Shown here: positions 13,374-27,900 of the stretch, piece after piece | Position numbering within the stretch: the first letter of the stretch is position 1 | Layout of the letters: each line of letters begins with the position of its first letter | Assembly (NCBI RefSeq): GCF_021018805.1 | Contig: NC_086251.1 | Coordinates: 45,454,767 to 45,518,766 of the forward strand | Direction of reading: 5' to 3' | Source: Prinia subflava | Taxonomy: Eukaryota > Chordata > Aves > Passeriformes > Cisticolidae | DNA length: 64,000 nt | Made by a program: the position numbers and the translations under genes | The notes under the pieces: model-generated | What the model was told of the DNA's origin: nothing | The model's database searches: none | Seen by the model: the letters and a program-made list of their open reading frames with translations, nothing else

Positions 13374-16300
13374 GTTTGTTTCAGTCTTTAAAAAAAGAAA
13401 AAAACAAAACATGTTGCTTGAGGTTTGGGATTGGAATTGGTTAGATGTGTACTCACCCTGCCTAGACACTACTTCTTGGGAACAGCATAATTGCTGCTGA
13501 TTGAGTACATCCTACTGAAACAAAAAATTATGTCAAGCTACAAAGACTTGTATTATGAAGAAGACTGAAAAAGCTGAATGTATATTCACTTTGATACAAG
13601 GGAGCATCAAAGCTATCCATGCAAGGGTTATAAAGTTATAACAGAGATTAAATCAAGTCCAAGCCCAAGTCTAAAATTTAAAGATGAATAAACAGGCACT
13701 AAAGAGATTGGTCTCTCAAAAATTAAGGAATTAGAAAACAAAAATTTTAGAAATGTCATTCCTCAAAGGGTAATAAACCTTAAATATTTAAAACAAGAAC
13801 AAGCACAACCATGAGCTCTAACAATCAGAAAATGGAAGCTGGAAAAAACACTATTAGACAAAGAGGAATCAAAGGGAAAAGCTAGAGATATGGTTTCAAA
13901 GTAAAGGAAAATCACCACAAGCAAGGGCAGAAGGTAAAACAGAAGGCTAGGTCTTATCAGGATATATTTTTATCCAGGCTCCTAAATAAAATCACAGGCT
14001 TTTTTGTATTTATGTGTTTGTTCAAACACTAGGATTTGCTGATTTTTGTGTTGTTGTGGTTATTACACTTGATTGAGAGTTTAGTCCCATCGTGCCCCAG
14101 TACAATCAATAGAGGTGGCATCTATATTAAACCTGAACAAAACAAAGCCACTGTCAGCTTCTCTCCTCTCCCCTCTCCCTTGTTTGTTAATTCTAGCATC
14201 TTGACAACCAACTCCACAATCTGTAAACAAGTTTTATTACAAACCAACAAAGAGTTTAAAATTATGTTTATCTATAACCATGCAAGCTCTTTTATGTCTT
14301 TAATGATTCTTTGTGGTTTGATTGTAACCTTAATTATTTACACAGTAAATCCTAATCATTGATCAGATTATTTAAATGAATTGTAGCCTTCCACATCGCA
14401 GAACAATCAGTTCGTTTGGGGCATTCCTTCATCATGTTTAATCTTTTACTTCAGTCTTTGGAGTTTTTGGAGCCAAATGGGTATGTGAATATTTTTATAC
14501 AGCCATGTAACAAGTGACAGCTAGAGAAAGCCATAGAATATATTACTGGTATGGGCTTTTGGATGAACAATACTGGTTTGCACTTGTGGGATTTGCACTC
14601 ATTTTCATGAACAAAGTGTCAGTTGTCAGAATTCTGTAATATAATATACAATAAGGTATACAGAGTAACATCGTAGCAACTCTGTTTATTCATTAAAATT
14701 TTCATGAGGGATTTTTATGTTATCTGAAAAGCTCTGAAAAGGAATGAAAAGCAACTATTAGAATGAAAATTATAAGGGTAACCAGTTAATGCACACCTAA
14801 AATAACCATTAATATCTTTAAAAAGTACTTTACCATGCATATTACCTAGGAAAAAATATAGCATTCACTGGTTTCATTGTAGCATTATATTTACATTATT
14901 AGTGTATTCTTGTTCTAAATTTATTTGCAGGATTTTTTTTCACTGTTAATAGCAAGTTTCATATAACTATGGGAAAGGGCTTTAACTTATGCTTATATGA
15001 GTTATTATACTGAAATTCTAAACCAACTAGGTTTACTTCATTACAATATAGGACAGGAAAGGATATCTTCAGTCAAGTCCTGTTCTTTTCTCTCACTACA
15101 ATATGTTCTGCAATTCCTTTTATGTATAAATTTATATACACACATATATATATACAAGCTCCAGTTTCAAAAATGGTTGGGTTTTTCATCTCTTCTGATT
15201 ATGAACTTCCATTTGGACAAAAGTTTTCATTTAGATCTTTAATATATTCCTCAGTCTCTACTTTTGCACTCTAGACAGTGTTTAGACAGTGTAAGTTTTT
15301 TCTGATCTAAAAGGATTAATCCCATTTAAGTGATCTATATTATATCTAAACATATCAATCCATAGCTACACTGGCTACAGAGGGTCCCATTCGAGTCAAG
15401 ACCCAGTTATTGCAGTCAGAGGAGTTTAAGGAATTACTCCTTTGTCCAAAGCAGGCATATACAGAACGATGAATCAAACTGTAAATGTGATTACACAAAT
15501 GTGCACTCCCTCATTTCAGCAGATAAACCCCACCATCTTTGTCTAACATGTTTCTAATCATAGTACCTTCTTGGCATAATTGCTTCCCTTTGCAGAACAA
15601 AAGTAAGTTAAGATGAATTCTAAATACTTTTAATTGATCTCTACCTACACTCTCTCACTCTCACACTTTTTCTGTTTTTATTCCTAGAAACCTGATCATT
15701 TGAAAATTGAACACAAGTGCACTAGGAAACGTTTCTGCTGTACAGGCAGGCAGCAGCAACACAAGGCTGGCAGCAAAAGCTTTTTTTCATTTTTCCAACA
15801 TTATTTGGATATTCACAAATTCAAGCTCTTTAGTACATTGAAATATTCAATTTGGCTGACAGCTGCACAAGTGCTACTTTAAATTGCCATTTCTTCTGGG
15901 GTAGGTACATCAAATATATTGTAATGGAAATCTTCCATCCCCTCTCAGTTAACAAGCCTGTAGGGATAATTTTCAGGACAGAAAAAGGTAAAAAATATCC
16001 ATTTATAAGAATAACTGAGGCATGAGGGCAGTAATACAGTAATTTAAGTATTCTAAAATAGTAGGTTCCTACTCAGAATTTTCCACTCAACATCAAGGAC
16101 CAAGAGCTGATGGCTTGTAAGCATACAGATTCAGATTCTGATATGACAACACAGGAGTCTGTGAGAGTTTTCTTGAGAACCAGCAGCAGCTCTGTATTTT
16201 CCACAATATTCTGATATTAACCTGAAGCTCATTGTGGAGTTTTGACTCACAAGAGACTTGCCCGTGAAAGAACTAATGAAAATTTTGTGGCACTTTGTGG

Positions 16301-19300
16301 TTACCTCCATTCCTCAGTTAGGGCACAGAAACCCTTATGTTTCTCCAAGGCTTTTGCAGCTTAAAGATTTTAGAATTTCTTTGAATCCCATCAGTCTTCT
16401 AAAACCTCCATATTCATTTTATAAATATCAAGTTTACATCCAAACTGATCTAAATAAATCTAGCTTGGTTTTCAATATTTGTTTTAATATTTATTGTATT
16501 TGTATTTTTTCCTGTAATGCCAAGAGACCCTTCTTTACTTTTCAGTAAGCTTATAAAACATTTATTCTTTTTTCATTATATATTATAGCCCAGCCAACAC
16601 ACGTTACTCCAAAGCCTAAAGAAAATATTGATGGCTAATGGGAACACTATTCTTGAAAGTTATCCTTTAAGATCATCAAGCTAGATACTGTTATTACTTA
16701 GTTAAGAGACATTTCGAAAACACTGGCTGACTGAAAAGTATTTTATTAAGTAAAGAATGCATTGAAATTTTAGTAACTAATGATAGTTTGTTTAATGCAT
16801 GTTTTTAACATTTTAATGTCAGAGATACTCATTCACTTGCATATTAATAGTGGGGTGCATTTAATATTTTATATTTCCCTCATATTATTAGAGGCTAAGA
16901 ACACAGAGACTTGCTTTAGGCTAGTTTGTTTAACCAGTGACAAATCTGCTATAATAAAATATGATGTCCTTTCAAATTTTTAGAAAGAAGAGATGATTTT
17001 TCCTAGATGTACACTAGGTAATTATAAGGGAAGATGAAAAATCAAGTGGTTTCCTCAAAGATGCACCTTTGACTTCATATATTTTAAACTCTCTTTTTCA
17101 TGCTCCCTGACTTCTGTTATCATTACGAAGTCAATATTATCTGGATTTCTGTTTGTCACTCATGAATCAACAGTTTTTTGGCCAAGATTTCACTTATGTT
17201 CTGGCCAATAACAAATGTTGAAGTCTTATCTAACATTAGTATGTCTGTATTTGTAATGGTTGGTAATGGTCCAACATTAATGCAAATGAGTTGACATTTC
17301 TAGAGGCAAGTGTCACCTCAGAAAACTGCAATATAGAAAAGTGCATGGGGGTATAAGTCTTGGTTTGAACGGTTTGGCCTTTTCTGTCTTCCCTTTAAAG
17401 GCTTACTTTAAATTAAATCTACCATGCCTTAAAAAAAGCCCAAACCAACACTGTCAAATTCTTCAAGGATGCAGGCCTGAAGAGATGCAGGATGACTAGC
17501 TGAAGAAGTCTATTTTAATAGCAACTAATTGAAGATATCTCTTTTTTCATCTGTGAGGTTCCAAATTACAATGTCAGAGACAAAAAATATTTTTATCCTA
17601 ATCACAATCCATGTTTTGTCCCACATGAAATTGGAATTCTTCCTGAGTTATAATAATACAGTCTGAAAATACTCCATTTTATTGATATCAAAAATTCTTT
17701 CCTTTGATGAGACTGAGCTAATTTTACAACATATTTATCAATAAAAAAATTAAAAGGTCTAAAAGTACCACTAGACTCAGAAATCAATTTTTGCTGCTAC
17801 TGAAATGTGAAGGTTTGGGTTGGGTTCAAACCAAATTTTTTGTAAATGATAGATTTTCCTGAGAGATAGGAATTGTACTTCTCAGTGACCTCAAGCAAGG
17901 ATATAAAACTTTCTTTCCAGTTTTTTAGTTGTTTGGCCAGCAGGTCAGCACTAATATATTATGTAGTCAACTGAAATTCACAGCATTCTTTCCTTTTTTT
18001 TGACTACAGATGGATAAAGACACTGTAGATATGTATCCTTTACATTGCATATCTAGAGCTGCCATTATTAATTGTCTGGTGTATTAAGGCCCATTCTGTA
18101 AACAACGTAAATTGGAAATTAATATTATATTTGAATGCTGTCGTTACTGAAACTCATAGGGGCATCAAAGGTAGGAATGGCACTGAGGTACCCAGCTAAA
18201 GTATATTTTGGTAGAATAGGTCAGAAGTAGTCACTTGAGTGTCTTTGATGATCTGGTTCTAAATTCACACGTGCTGGTTTTGAAGAACATCTCAGACCCC
18301 AGCAATGTGTCTACATGAAGGAACATGCTGGAACATACAGGACAACAACTGTGTTACAGATGCCCACACAGCACTCTGCAACAAAGCCACAGCCCCTTCC
18401 TCGTACACATACAGGCCCTAATACCATCTTCTCCCCTTGGACTGGAACAAAACTTTTTGCACCGTTCTTTCCCCATGTAATTTCTAAGATCAGAAGAAGT
18501 TATTGTGTGATCCTTGGCATACAGCCCAGCTGCCAAGTCTAATTTCAGCATCAGAGAGGGAGCACACAGGACCTGGAGGCCAGGATCTCTCTGGGTGCCC
18601 AGGGCTGGCTGCAGGGCAGTGGGAGCACTCAGGGCACTGCACAGGCTGGGCACAGGGGCTGCACCTGCAGCAGCACTGCAAATCCACTGCACAGGCCAGC
18701 AAACGTCCTCTGCCTTCAGAAGAATTAAACCACAGCTAAGGTCTCCTGGCTGATTTTGGAGGAATTGAAAACCAAACCAGACATCTAGATTTTCTCCACT
18801 AACCTGATTGCCATTTAATGATCTTTCAAAAGCAAGGGAAGCATTCTTCTCTTCAGTTTACTTTTCATTTTGTCTGCATTACAGTGCATAAATGTATTTT
18901 AAATTACATAAATTTCCAGATGGTATCCAACTTTATGTTGGTAATCCACAGCAGACAAGTGTTACTGCAAGACAGCATTTTCAGTAGTTTCCTTTCATTC
19001 AAAGTTTTTTACTAGAGTAACTTCTATTTCTCTTTCTCTTCTACTTCTCTTTCACCATATTCCCTGGCAGCAACTCTAACTCCAACACTATTCTCTATGC
19101 TAAAAGAAAGAAAGAAAGAAAAAAAACCCAAAAAAACCACCTTATGCTGACTCCAGTTTTGCTAATGCACATAAAATAAAATAACTTTCTGTCAAAGCAT
19201 AAGAAGTCTTTTTTCTTCCTCTTTTCTATTCTCCAAGTAGCTTGTCCAAAAAATATTATTTTTAGACAGACAGATTTTTAGATGAGTGCACTTTGCATTC

Positions 19301-20281
19301 ATTTAACACATAAAATAATGGAAGAATTTGCTACAAGCTGAGAGAATATTAAAAGCTTTTAGCATATCCTTGTAAGAAGCTTTAGACCCATTGGGTATAC
19401 TATGATGATCACTGTTCACTCAGCAGTCACTGTCTTTACATCATGAATAAAGTAATGCCCTGAAACATTCTCAAGAGTCTCATTGCATTTCTGGCCATGA
19501 AGTCTACAGTACTTATTCCAATGCCTCCCATGTCTCATCTTTTAAGGATCTTAATAAATGTCTTAGAAAACCAGGATGAACTGCACCACTTTCCAAAGAA
19601 ACAAACAGAAAAAGGAAAGGGACAAAATACAATAGTGTAATGTGATAATCACGGATTTCTTGGTATGTTAAATATGTTAGCATTAACAGAGCCAGAGACA
19701 TGAGGTATGAAGGTCAAGTCAGAGACTAGGGAAGAAACAGAGAGCATTGCCATTCATCCAACACTGAATTAACTGCTACAGTGAAATATTTGGCTCAGAC
19801 CCTATCAGACATATTTACTAAAAAAAAACTCCCTCAATTTTCCAGAGCACATTAGGAGTAATTTTCATATAGCTGACCTAAGATCAAATCTAATTCCATT
19901 TTTAAGTGCTTAAAAGTTAACTTTCATCAGAAGTAAATTTCTTCAATCCTGTGATGACATCCACAGCCTAAAAAATAAGGCTAATTTGCTGTAAAACACA
20001 GGATGTATAAATTCACTTTTATGTTTACTACTGAAATCAGACAGATACCTACAAAGGGCATTTTAGTCCTCCTAGGGTCTGAGTCACATTGCAGAAGCAG
20101 ATATTTCCCTTTATTCACTACAGACAATGCCTTGGGATTGGCATAAACAATGCCAGGTAAATTATATATAAAGCATGTGGAAAGATACACATATGCTTAA
20201 AGGATTTCAAGTCTACTGGCTGGTATTCTGAGTTGGGACTTACACATAAACCCCAAAACAAAGCAGAAGACACCACAGTAG
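13374..20281. other. Unique AT-rich non-coding DNA
   Basis: No gene is supported; the longest open frame is 112 codons and lies in the GC-rich patch at 18510-18700. A short TA-rich run at about 15137-15154 and an AAAG-type run at about 19103-19122 are the only other simple repeats noted. Confidence 0.6.
18510..18700. other. GC-rich, CpG-poor patch
   Basis: A block of about 190 bases is rich in GGGCAC, CTGCAC and CAGCAG words but almost devoid of CpG. Overlapping frames are open on both strands (up to 112 codons on the minus strand), as expected of stop-poor GC-rich sequence. None encodes a recognisable protein. The pattern fits a methylation-decayed CpG-rich sequence or an old repeat; I could not identify a repeat family. 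Confidence 0.4.
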
Positions 20282-20340
20282 AAATTAAATTAAATTAAAC
20301 TAAATTAAATTAAAATAAATTTAATTAAGTTAAATTAAAT
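20282..20340. repeat. (TTAAA)n pentanucleotide repeat
   Basis: About 59 bases of imperfect AAATT/TTAAA repeat with a few substitutions, so probably an old, partly stabilised microsatellite. Confidence 0.9.
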
Positions 20341-22273
20341 CCTGTCATCCTTAAGGATGAAAGAACTATTCTGTGCATAAGGAAAAATATTATATTATGA
20401 CAGCACTTATCAGCAGCTGATAGAAGCAGTGTTAAGTATTTGTGGATGAGGCAGCAAGAAGATATTCAGATCTTGTCTCATGGAAGTAGGTGGATTAACA
20501 GAAAAATGGTGACATTTAATAATGAAAACTATTTTTAAACTAGTTTTTGTCTTTCTCTCTAGAGAAATCGTGAAGTCATATTGATTTTTAAAAAATAAAT
20601 GTATGCAAAAAAAATCAGCCTGCATGTCAATGTTCGAATGAAAACCTAAGTTTTTCCTCAAAAGATAAAAAAAGGAAAACCAAATTCTAGTAGCTCAACC
20701 CACCCATCTATCATTTGTAAGCAGACTTGGCAGAGTCATTAATCCATCATTAATGGTATGTTCAGAGGTCACATTATTAAAAAGAGTGCCAAGTAAATAG
20801 AATGAGAGCAGTAAATGCCTAATTTGACTGTGCCAAAATTTGAACTCTTACAGCATTCTACTGGGAAAAGGTTGGTCTCAGTCTTCCACTAGTCTTTAAT
20901 GCTTTAATATTCTTTAATGAAGTAAGGATCATTTCAAACCGTATTTAAGGCGACAATGCTTTAAAATACTGTATCATTTAACAAAGTGAATGCAAATTCT
21001 TTGTACAATCCTACACTGTTTTCAGTAAAGGCTGAACTTTTATCCTTACTAATTGGCAGGATGACTTATTTCCTTCAATAAAAATCTTTCATGTCTGTAA
21101 ATATGTTATTAATATATACACGGTTACCCCACCATAGTATTTAATTTTTTAAAATATCTTCTTCTGGTTTTGTATGTTTTCCCAGACTGGTTAAGAATGG
21201 CAGATAAACTAAAATGTGTTTAATAGCCCATTTTTCTTTCTCATTTTATTTAGCATCATCAGAGTATTAAGGAGGTCATACACATTTACACTGAATAAGA
21301 AGGATAAATGTGATTGTTATCCTATGCAGTCGCAAAAAACTTTCATCAAAATGATGAATTCAAACAAATACTTCACTCTGAGATCAAGTTATATTAATAA
21401 GTGACTTTTAGATTAAATTCTCTGCCCCAGTTATCTTAATAGGCAGTCCATATTTATAGTCATTGCAGCAAAAATTGTTCAATTTATACTTCTGCACATT
21501 CATGAACATTTACACTTCAGGAAGTTTTTAGAAAATCAAATCACACTAATAAGTAAGGCACAGTTCCTTGGTTTAGCAAGTTATGGCCTAGTTTCTCCAT
21601 AAAATGATCATAATGACCCAATTCTCTTTAAAAGAAAAAAATCACAATCACTTCTTTCTTCATGTAGATTTTTCTCTAAGGATTACTGTATTTGTCTTTC
21701 ATATAAAACACATTTCTTGTAATCAAATAACATGATGACAATTACTAAAAATATCTCCTGTTTATAATTTAACAAGAACTTATCAGACTTCATGCTGAAA
21801 AGATTATAAAGCATATCTATAACCATCACTAGATGTAAATACCTTCACTTTGCTGATGAGTGTTTTATAATTAGAAGCTCCTATAATATATTTTGTCATT
21901 ATTTTTGACACATTAGGAATAGCCCTACAATCACCATAAAGTTATGTATTGTAGTAGGAAGTTTGCTGTGAAAGCTCATTGAAAATATATGTTAGTTACT
22001 ATATTCCATTTTAAAGTTTCATTTTAAAGACACTACCTACTTGAAAACATAACTCAGACTTTTATCTATATTGTCTAGAACTTAGTAATGTAATAAAGAG
22101 CTCTGAAGAGAACCGTGATTGAATGAGTTTGGAGGAGGATCACTTCTCTTCAGCTAGCATAAATCTGTGAAATATCATCCATTGGCTCATTTTGTCATGT
22201 TGAGTGCATTTACTCTACAGACTTAATAGCACTTTATGCTATTGTTTACAGCCTGATGTTACTCTGCTTTTAG
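20341..22273. other. Unique AT-rich non-coding DNA
   Basis: No gene, repeat family or RNA gene is recognised. The region ends at the splice-acceptor-like site of the exon candidate that follows. Confidence 0.6.
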
Positions 22274-22360
22274 GCCATATGACACCATTTTCAGACATTT
22301 CTATTCATCAAACCTACAAGGGGATATATGTCAAAACCAGCAGCAGCAAAGATGCCAATG
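22274..22360 (+). other. Exon-like segment, 87 nt (candidate cryptic or alternative exon)
   Basis: The segment is preceded by a good splice-acceptor context: a CTGAT branch-like motif, then a pyrimidine-rich stretch ending TTTTAG. It is followed by a strong donor, ATG|GTAAGA. It is 87 bases long, a multiple of three, so inclusion would keep the frame. In phase 1 it is open and would read HMTPFSDISIHQTYKGIYVK followed by TSSSKDAN. I do not recognise the peptide. Pseudo-exons with splice-like borders are common in introns and intergenic DNA, so this is only a candidate. It would imply that the window lies inside a plus-strand gene. Confidence 0.18.
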
Positions 22361-24850
22361 GTAAGACACTAGGGAAATGTTTTTCCATATAGAGAAAAAG
22401 CAGAAGAAAGAACAGGCATACATATTTTTATTCAGTTAATCTTTCAGGAAAATTTTCAGTGAGAAAGAGAATATCCAGTGAATCTTTAGATATGAGGCAC
22501 ACACACTGATACTATTGAAAAGAGCACTGTTTATTTTTGACAGTTTAAAGTCATATACATTTTCTTGGCCATCACTACTGAAATCACTGCAGTTTGAAAT
22601 GCTTTGGCTCTGTTTATGTATTATTTGTGTAGCTGAGCACACCCAAGTAATCTCTCAGCAGGCATCTGAGCCTTTGCAGGTGGCAGTGGCCTGAGGAAAT
22701 GGCCAGTGGGAGGAGGTTCAGCTTGTTACACGTGTGACTACTCCAGACACCATACCTTCACAGATGGCATGCAAAGGAAGCAGTTCTGTATGACCTCTGA
22801 GGCAGAGAAAACTACTTCAATCCTTTCATAAATAAAAAAATACTTTAAAAAAAAAGTTCAAAGGCTTGGTTTAGCTATTTGACTGACACAGAAACTAATC
22901 CAAATGCTTTGGCTCTCAGGACGCCGAAGAGGGACACCCACATGTGAGAAAGGCATAAAGATACAGTGTTAAGATAATAAAAACTGTTTCTAATAACTTC
23001 TGGCATATCTTTTCCTTGAACAATGTTTGCTTGTGCCTTTACTTTACTAATGCATCAATTCAGAGCATTTTGAATTCTTTCTGTTACTACTCTCCATCTC
23101 ATAAAGAAGAGAGTAGAACCTAAGAAAGTTGAGGCAGAACAGTAATAGCAGTCAAAAAAAATTCTTTATAAAAAGGCAAGAATTCAGTTTCTAAAATTAA
23201 ATAACCAAAAGGTAAATTGTGTAGGTCTTCAAAATCATGAATGACACAGTAGATGGTGATCAACTGTTTGTACTCTCTTGAAAATTTGGATCAATGGAGA
23301 ATCAGATGAAGCTGATGGAAAGCAATTTCCAATAGAAATGATTCTTCATATAACAGGTCATTAAGCAATCTAGCTCCTTTCTAAAAATATATATGTTGAG
23401 AGCTAAAGATCTATTTTGGTAACCCATGGCAAGTATATCTCCTTTCTTAAAGGGTTTTGAGCACAACAGTCATGCTAGAGCTCAGAGAGCCCCAGAACTG
23501 AAAATACCTGGAGTCTGGAAAATATTAAAGGAATGGATCATCTGAGTGCTGGGTTTGTGTTCTTCTCTAGCCATCTGCTTTAGTCAATTATCAGGATAAA
23601 TAAACTGGATCATTTTATGTGGTGGTTTTGGGATAGTTTGTTTGTATCTTTGTTTGTTTTGTCTGTTACAGGATATATGGACAATTCTTCCAGGTTTTAT
23701 GTTTTCATTTTGGTTTTCAATAAAAAGGAAGAGGGTAAAACCCTTTATTGTTTGAGCCTTTCTGTGTTCCTCTAACAAGTGTGCAATTTAGAGCTAGTCC
23801 AATTCCCAGTTACCTATGACTCATTTTATAGAGCTCTCAAAGAAGTTTTCAAAGGAAAAATAAAATACTACATCTTCAAACAAGCCTATCAAAAAAAAGT
23901 TCTGATCATTTTACTGGAGATTTGCCAGTTTTTATTAAAGAGAAATACAATTGGTTTAGGCAACATTTTTGGTGTAATGGTAATTCACAATTTAGAGTAT
24001 CAGCGAGGTAGAGAATTTCTATTCACTGCTTTAAAATTAGTTTTTCAAAATAGAAAGGCATATCCAAGATTAAAAGTTTATTTTCCTAACAAGATAAAAT
24101 TAAGGGATATTTTTTTACAAGACTGTGGCTCAGGACAGAAAGATCAGGGATCCTGTCCAATATAGATGAACCAGAAGCAGAAAAAACTTGAGAACAAACT
24201 TGAAAGCTAAGAAAGGTTTTATAAGGAGAAAAAGATACATCAGAGTATAGAGAACAGTAGTTTGTGGATAGAGTTCAAATTCTAAGAGATCAAAATCCTT
24301 TGTAGGACATCTGTCTTTCACAGTTACTCTGTAAATTATTACAGTCTTTGACATGATGAAATTAAGACAGAAGGGAAAGGCAATGGCCCTGGCTCAGATT
24401 CCAGTAGTCTGTGTCTCATTTCAAGTGTGAAATATTTAGAACACTTCAAAAATTATTTGATTTAAGATTCCAATAATAACTAGAATAAATGCTCAGTAAG
24501 ATTTCAGTTTCTATTAAGTAATTATGACTGGTTCAGCATATATTGCAAGTTTGGTTCTATGGATTTTTTATCTAGAGGATTTCTTACTTTAACGTGCTTT
24601 CTAAAAATTCAGAAAAGCTTTCTAGTATTCACACTATCAAAGGCTCCAAGGGATATGATTTTTTCCACTATATGATTTTTTATAGTGACTGTTTAATACC
24701 AAAATACCTGATTTAATAAATAAGACAAGATTTCCGTGTTTGATGAAATGTAGATGGAATCTTACAAATGAGGTTTAGATTTCATAAAAGTTTCAGAAAT
24801 ATTTTGAATTTTAAAGAACCCAATGGATTATAAGAGATCCACTTTTTAAA

Positions 24851-24853
<3 letters not shown>
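22361..24853. other. Unique AT-rich non-coding DNA
   Basis: A 128-codon open frame at 23779-24165 is among the longer ones in the window. It has a lysine/isoleucine/leucine-rich translation typical of AT-rich random frames and no recognisable domain, so it is not called a gene. Nothing else is recognised. Confidence 0.55.

Positions 24854-24920
<67 letters not shown>
24854..24920. repeat. (TTA)22 microsatellite
   Basis: An uninterrupted trinucleotide repeat of 22 full units plus one base. Perfect repeats of this length usually vary in length between individuals. Confidence 0.97.
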
Positions 24921-27900
24921 CAGCCTAATCCAGAAGGTCTGAGGGAAAGCTTAGCAGCAATAATTTCTCTGGAAATTGTTCACTATTTCATTACAGCCTG
25001 GACCCCAAATTTCTGCACTGCTTTTGGTAAAAAAAAAAAAAAAAGCCATGACTATGAAATTCTGTGCATGTTACAGAAGCACAGAGTTGGCCATAGGACA
25101 GGTTTTGCTAATCAGAGTGTTCCTTTTCTCGCTTTTATGCTCTTTATATCAGAGTTATTGCAATTACTCTGACATACACTCTTTAAGTGAGTACTTAGGA
25201 TTTCACAGCTCCCTGCCTTTACAATTTCTGTTTCATCAGTGTGCTGCAGCAGACAGAAAGAGCACTCAGTTAAATTGTGGAGATAAACCAGTATGCTGAC
25301 AGCTGGTGGGACAACCTCACTAGACAAGAGAGGTCATGATAATTAGAGTGGGGTCTGAAATCCCCTACAACAGCTGAGCTGCATGACCTGCTTATGAAAT
25401 GTAGCTTTTCTGTTTCACTGGAATCTCTTTCCATCCTGTACTTGGAGAAAGAAGGAACTGATTATCTGAGGTAACTTTAAAAATTACAGTCTCATTTCAC
25501 ATGTTTGCCTTATTTCACCCTATTTTTTTTCCTGATCTTTCATATCCTTTACTCTTCACCCTGGTAACAGCACTCCAAAGCTTGTTTGAATATTTAAGAA
25601 AGAAATATCTTTTGAATGATGAAATCAACTCTTCTAATTCTTCTTCTCCCAAGACTACAGATTATCTTACTATAGATTTTATTCTCTCTCAAATGGTATA
25701 AAATTTGAAGTCTTACAGAAGAAATGAGGACTCAACTTTTCTCTTTAATCTCCCTGTAAGTACAAAAAATGTCCTTCTCTCTGTCACTGGAAACACTTTC
25801 TTCTGCTTTTGTTTGGAGATGAAGAGTTATCAAAAAGTCAACTTTACTCATGAAATATGAAGACATTACTAAAGAATTTTTGTAAAGGCAAAAGTATCAA
25901 CAAAAATACTGTGTCTTTTTAAAGATTTTGCCTTACATGCTACTAGCTATTCTGAAGCAACAAAGTCTGCCATGCAAGAAACATGTCCTGTGGATTTCAC
26001 ACCGGGAGAGATGACTGAGGAACATTTTGTCATTTCATGTGCTAAATCATTTCTGCCTGTAAAGTACTCTTTATTTTATTATTTTGAAACGGATAAAATC
26101 CCTGAAAGAAATGTTGTTTTATAATATGTAAATATCACTAATTTGAAATAATTATTTGCCAAAGCACTCACCCGATAAACCTCCATTTACAAATAGTTAC
26201 ACTAGTGTGCATTGTCTTTCATTTTATCCACTCTATTCCCATGTTAGGTTTTCTTCCCTCTGTGGAGCAATTTTTTTCCACCTTTTTCTTCTTAGATACC
26301 ATCATCTAATTCTGGTATGAGAGTTTAGATCAATCAGCTAGAACTATGAGATTTTGCAAGGAGAAGCTGATTGCCTTGAGGATGGCAGGTGATATTTGTC
26401 AGTCTAATTGGAGCACAGCAGTGCAAGAAAGCTGAATCTGCCTATGAATCTGCTGAAGTCCTCTCTGCGTTAAGAGAGGAAGAGTAAGGCTTAAACTACA
26501 GTAAACAGCTGTGCAACTTTATGAGATTACAGCCAGCCACTAATTTGTTATATTTCCTGTCTTCCAAATGTTATCCCCCACAGAGCTTGTTGCAAGCAAA
26601 TTTTCATGAGTGTCTTCAATTTAAAAAAAGCTGTAGTAGATTGTTCATTTGAATTCATGTTTTAAATGGACTTGCTGAGCTGACATCCAACTGGAAAGAA
26701 GCAACGAAATTCTGGAGGAATTGTCGGTGTTTCAACAGGGATGCAGGAGATGTCATCATTATCTGCTGGCTTTAGGTAGAGGCTTATTCCCAGCAGTGCC
26801 AGGGCTTTGTGCATGACTCGTGAGAAGACAACTGAAAACCTAGTATGACAGTTAAAACACTCCTTTAGAAGTGACAGCAGTAAGTCACATTTTTTCAGCC
26901 TGAGCAGAGAACTGAACTTGATTTTTCCCTCTCCAATGGTCTTCTGGGACTCTTGACTCTTAGGTAGCAGGGAATCTGGATCTGAGAACTTTTATACAGT
27001 AAAGAAAGTACATACACTATGCTTGTGATTCTACAGAGCACCTTGAGGTCAAAACACCTACAGATGAGGTACCCCAGCAGCTCAATTCTAGGAGCTTATT
27101 AACTTTGCTATATCTTGTTTTCTTTAATCCCCAATTTTTTATTCCTCTGAAGTTTCTGGATATTTCCAAAGAGAAATGAAATCGAGAGAGAAAGATGTCA
27201 GAAAGAAAGGGCACAATCTTGCAAGCATATGTTATGTCTGCAAGACATATGCTATGTGATAAACACATAACTTCATCCAAAGAAGCTACATCCTACTGGT
27301 TACAGACAGGATTTCCCTGTGTTAATGACTATTCAGAGCCCCCCTCGAACCACTTCAGGCATTTATGACTATGCCATAAAGGTGGAGGTTCTCTAAATAT
27401 TAAACACTAAAATTCCATTACCGTCTCAACGACAAAGATTTATTCACTGGTTTTCTGCAGGGGCTTCAGCCATCAAACCAAGATACTTCTCAGGGTAAAG
27501 TAAAAGTTTTCAATGGACTCATGCTCTCAGATAAAGATTAATACATTTTTTCTTACATGACAGACATAAAATGAAATTAAGTGCATTACTCTAAGTTTAA
27601 TCTCTGCAGACCATGACATTTCTTAGATTTCTCAAAAGGAAAATTTCTTTCCAGTGGAGAATGTGAAAAAGTGTATCTGTCCTATCACTGTAGTTTAAAT
27701 TGGATGAATGTCATACCAAATCATGAAAAAAATTACATTGGAAGTAGATCACCTTTTTTTTTTTTTTTTTGTCAAGTTAAGAACTAGCACACAGAACGAC
27801 ACAGAAATACAGTACCTCTACTGTAGAGTAAAAGCGTTGAAACAGCAGTCCACGAAGATTTCTGGATGTTGTTAGCTGATCTGACCTACCCTCTTTTGAC

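Noticed and set aside
18271..18282. GTGCTGGTTTTG, resembling the start of the avian LTR family seen at 47.3 kb
   Set aside because: The similarity does not extend beyond about a dozen bases.
22671..22686. Second CTCF-like site, TTTGCAGGTGGCAG
   Set aside because: It matches only 9 of 12 core positions, a level expected several times by chance in this window.
23779..24165. 128-codon open frame
   Set aside because: Lys/Ile/Leu/Phe-rich translation typical of AT-rich random frames; no motif or conserved context visible.
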